A DNA stretch of 64,000 bases from Kurthia huakuii LAM0618 (lineage in GTDB: Bacteria > Bacillota > Bacilli > Bacillales_A > Planococcaceae). The notes under the pieces are model-generated. The model ran no database searches and was not told the origin of the DNA. It saw only the letters and a program-made list of their open reading frames with translations. The DNA is taken from assembly GCF_000505545.1 (NCBI RefSeq), contig NZ_AYTB01000015.1, positions 1 to 64,000 of the forward strand. Reading direction: 5' to 3'. Positions 63,646 to 64,000 of the stretch are shown here, in pieces. The translations under genes were made by a program, and so were the position numbers. Every line of letters begins with the position of its first letter. Within the stretch, counting starts at the first letter, position 1.

Positions 63646-64000
63646 TTACAACACACCATAATATTCATCTCTTACGTCGGTCACAAACATATGGCCCGGC
63701 GCATGCGTAATCATCAGCGCTGGTTTGACGTGCATCGCAATCGCTTGCGGCGTCACACCACACGCCCAAAACACTGGTACTTCGCCTTCTCGAATCGTTA
63801 CGGCGTCGCCAAAGTCAGGCTTTGTGATGTCTGAAATGCCGATGCTCTCCGGATTGCCAATATGCAGTGGTGCCCCGTGAACAGATGGGAATCGCGATGT
63901 CACTTGCACCGCTCGCACAACGTCCGCTTCTTTCATCGGGCGCATCGACACAACGGTTGGACCTTCAAAAATACCAGCTTTTTCTGTGGCGATAGTCGTT
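63646..64000 (-). CDS. Putative hydro-lyase / D-glutamate cyclase-like (YcsI, DUF1445), partial
   Basis: The frame is open to the right edge of the window, so only the C-terminal 117 or so residues are seen. Typical DUF1445 blocks are [60 protein letters not shown] and [12 protein letters not shown]. Full members are about 260 residues. B. subtilis YcsI and the mammalian D-glutamate cyclase domain belong here. The GTG at 63951 is not the real start because the homologous sequence continues upstream without a break. Confidence 0.88.
   Translation of the reverse strand, partial: TTIATEKAGIFEGPTVVSMRPMKEADVVRAVQVTSRFPSVHGAPLHIGNPESIGISDITKPDFGDAVTIREGEVPVFWACGVTPQAIAMHVKPALMITHAPGHMFVTDVRDEYYGVL

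Overview
This window looks like chromosome from a low-GC Gram-positive bacterium of the order Bacillales, probably the Planococcaceae/Caryophanaceae group (Kurthia, Solibacillus or Lysinibacillus relatives). The evidence is AGGAGG-type ribosome sites, frequent TTG starts, short hairpin-plus-T terminators, a Bacillus-like yng leucine-degradation operon, an Asp23/AmaP/GlsB cluster, an LPXTG surface protein and a YrhE/YrhD-type formate dehydrogenase pair. The genus is an inference. No rRNA, tRNA or CRISPR array was seen.

Layout. 0.1-10.9 kb: a short DUF4132 protein, a methyltransferase, two tandem CNNM/CBS (CorC-like) membrane proteins, small proteins including one HExxH candidate and one DUF6173 gene broken by a stop codon, ptsI without ptsH, a PadR/DUF2812 pair and a GNAT acetyltransferase. 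11.0-18.1 kb: a TetR-controlled leucine/isovalerate catabolic operon (yngJ, yngI remnant, yngH, yngHB, yngG, yngF, yngE) whose acyl-CoA synthetase gene is almost entirely deleted. 18.1-19.6 kb: a second-type RsgA GTPase behind an apparent leader-peptide attenuator, ending inside a GGCTGGGACA inverted-repeat element. 19.6-26.5 kb: a small unknown gene, a cobalamin-riboswitch-controlled methyltransferase, an AbgB-like M20 hydrolase and formate dehydrogenase plus DUF1641 partner. 26.5-34.0 kb: a 1901-residue cell-wall-anchored protein with 17 SpaA/Cna-B-like repeats, and cobT behind a second cobalamin riboswitch. 33.9-39.0 kb: pirin, an NhaC-type antiporter, a quinone-oxidoreductase-like enzyme and the asp23 envelope-stress cluster.

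40.9-53.3 kb is a defence island on the minus strand: a Gabija-type pair (GajA OLD nuclease, GajB UvrD-like helicase), an upstream unknown gene, a complete IS256-family element, and a full type I restriction-modification system (hsdM-hsdS-hsdR). It abuts a truncated DUF2075 helicase gene, suggesting that the island replaced the rest of that gene. 53.5-64.0 kb: two unknown proteins, a MarR-controlled MMPL exporter, a TetR regulator, a 740-bp patterned non-coding stretch, an IroE/BesA-like esterase, an excalibur-domain secreted protein, an IclR regulator, a MerR regulator with its MFS efflux pump, and a partial YcsI-type hydro-lyase at the right edge.

The most interesting signals are: (1) both CNNM genes place a small hairpin between a strong Shine-Dalgarno and a TTG start, with different stem sequences; (2) the rsgA paralogue has a 25-codon leader peptide and mutually exclusive RNA pairings typical of attenuation; (3) a B12 riboswitch controls an uncharacterised methyltransferase; and (4) an unknown gene lies upstream of the Gabija pair. 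All family assignments come from reading motifs in the translated sequence, not from database searches.
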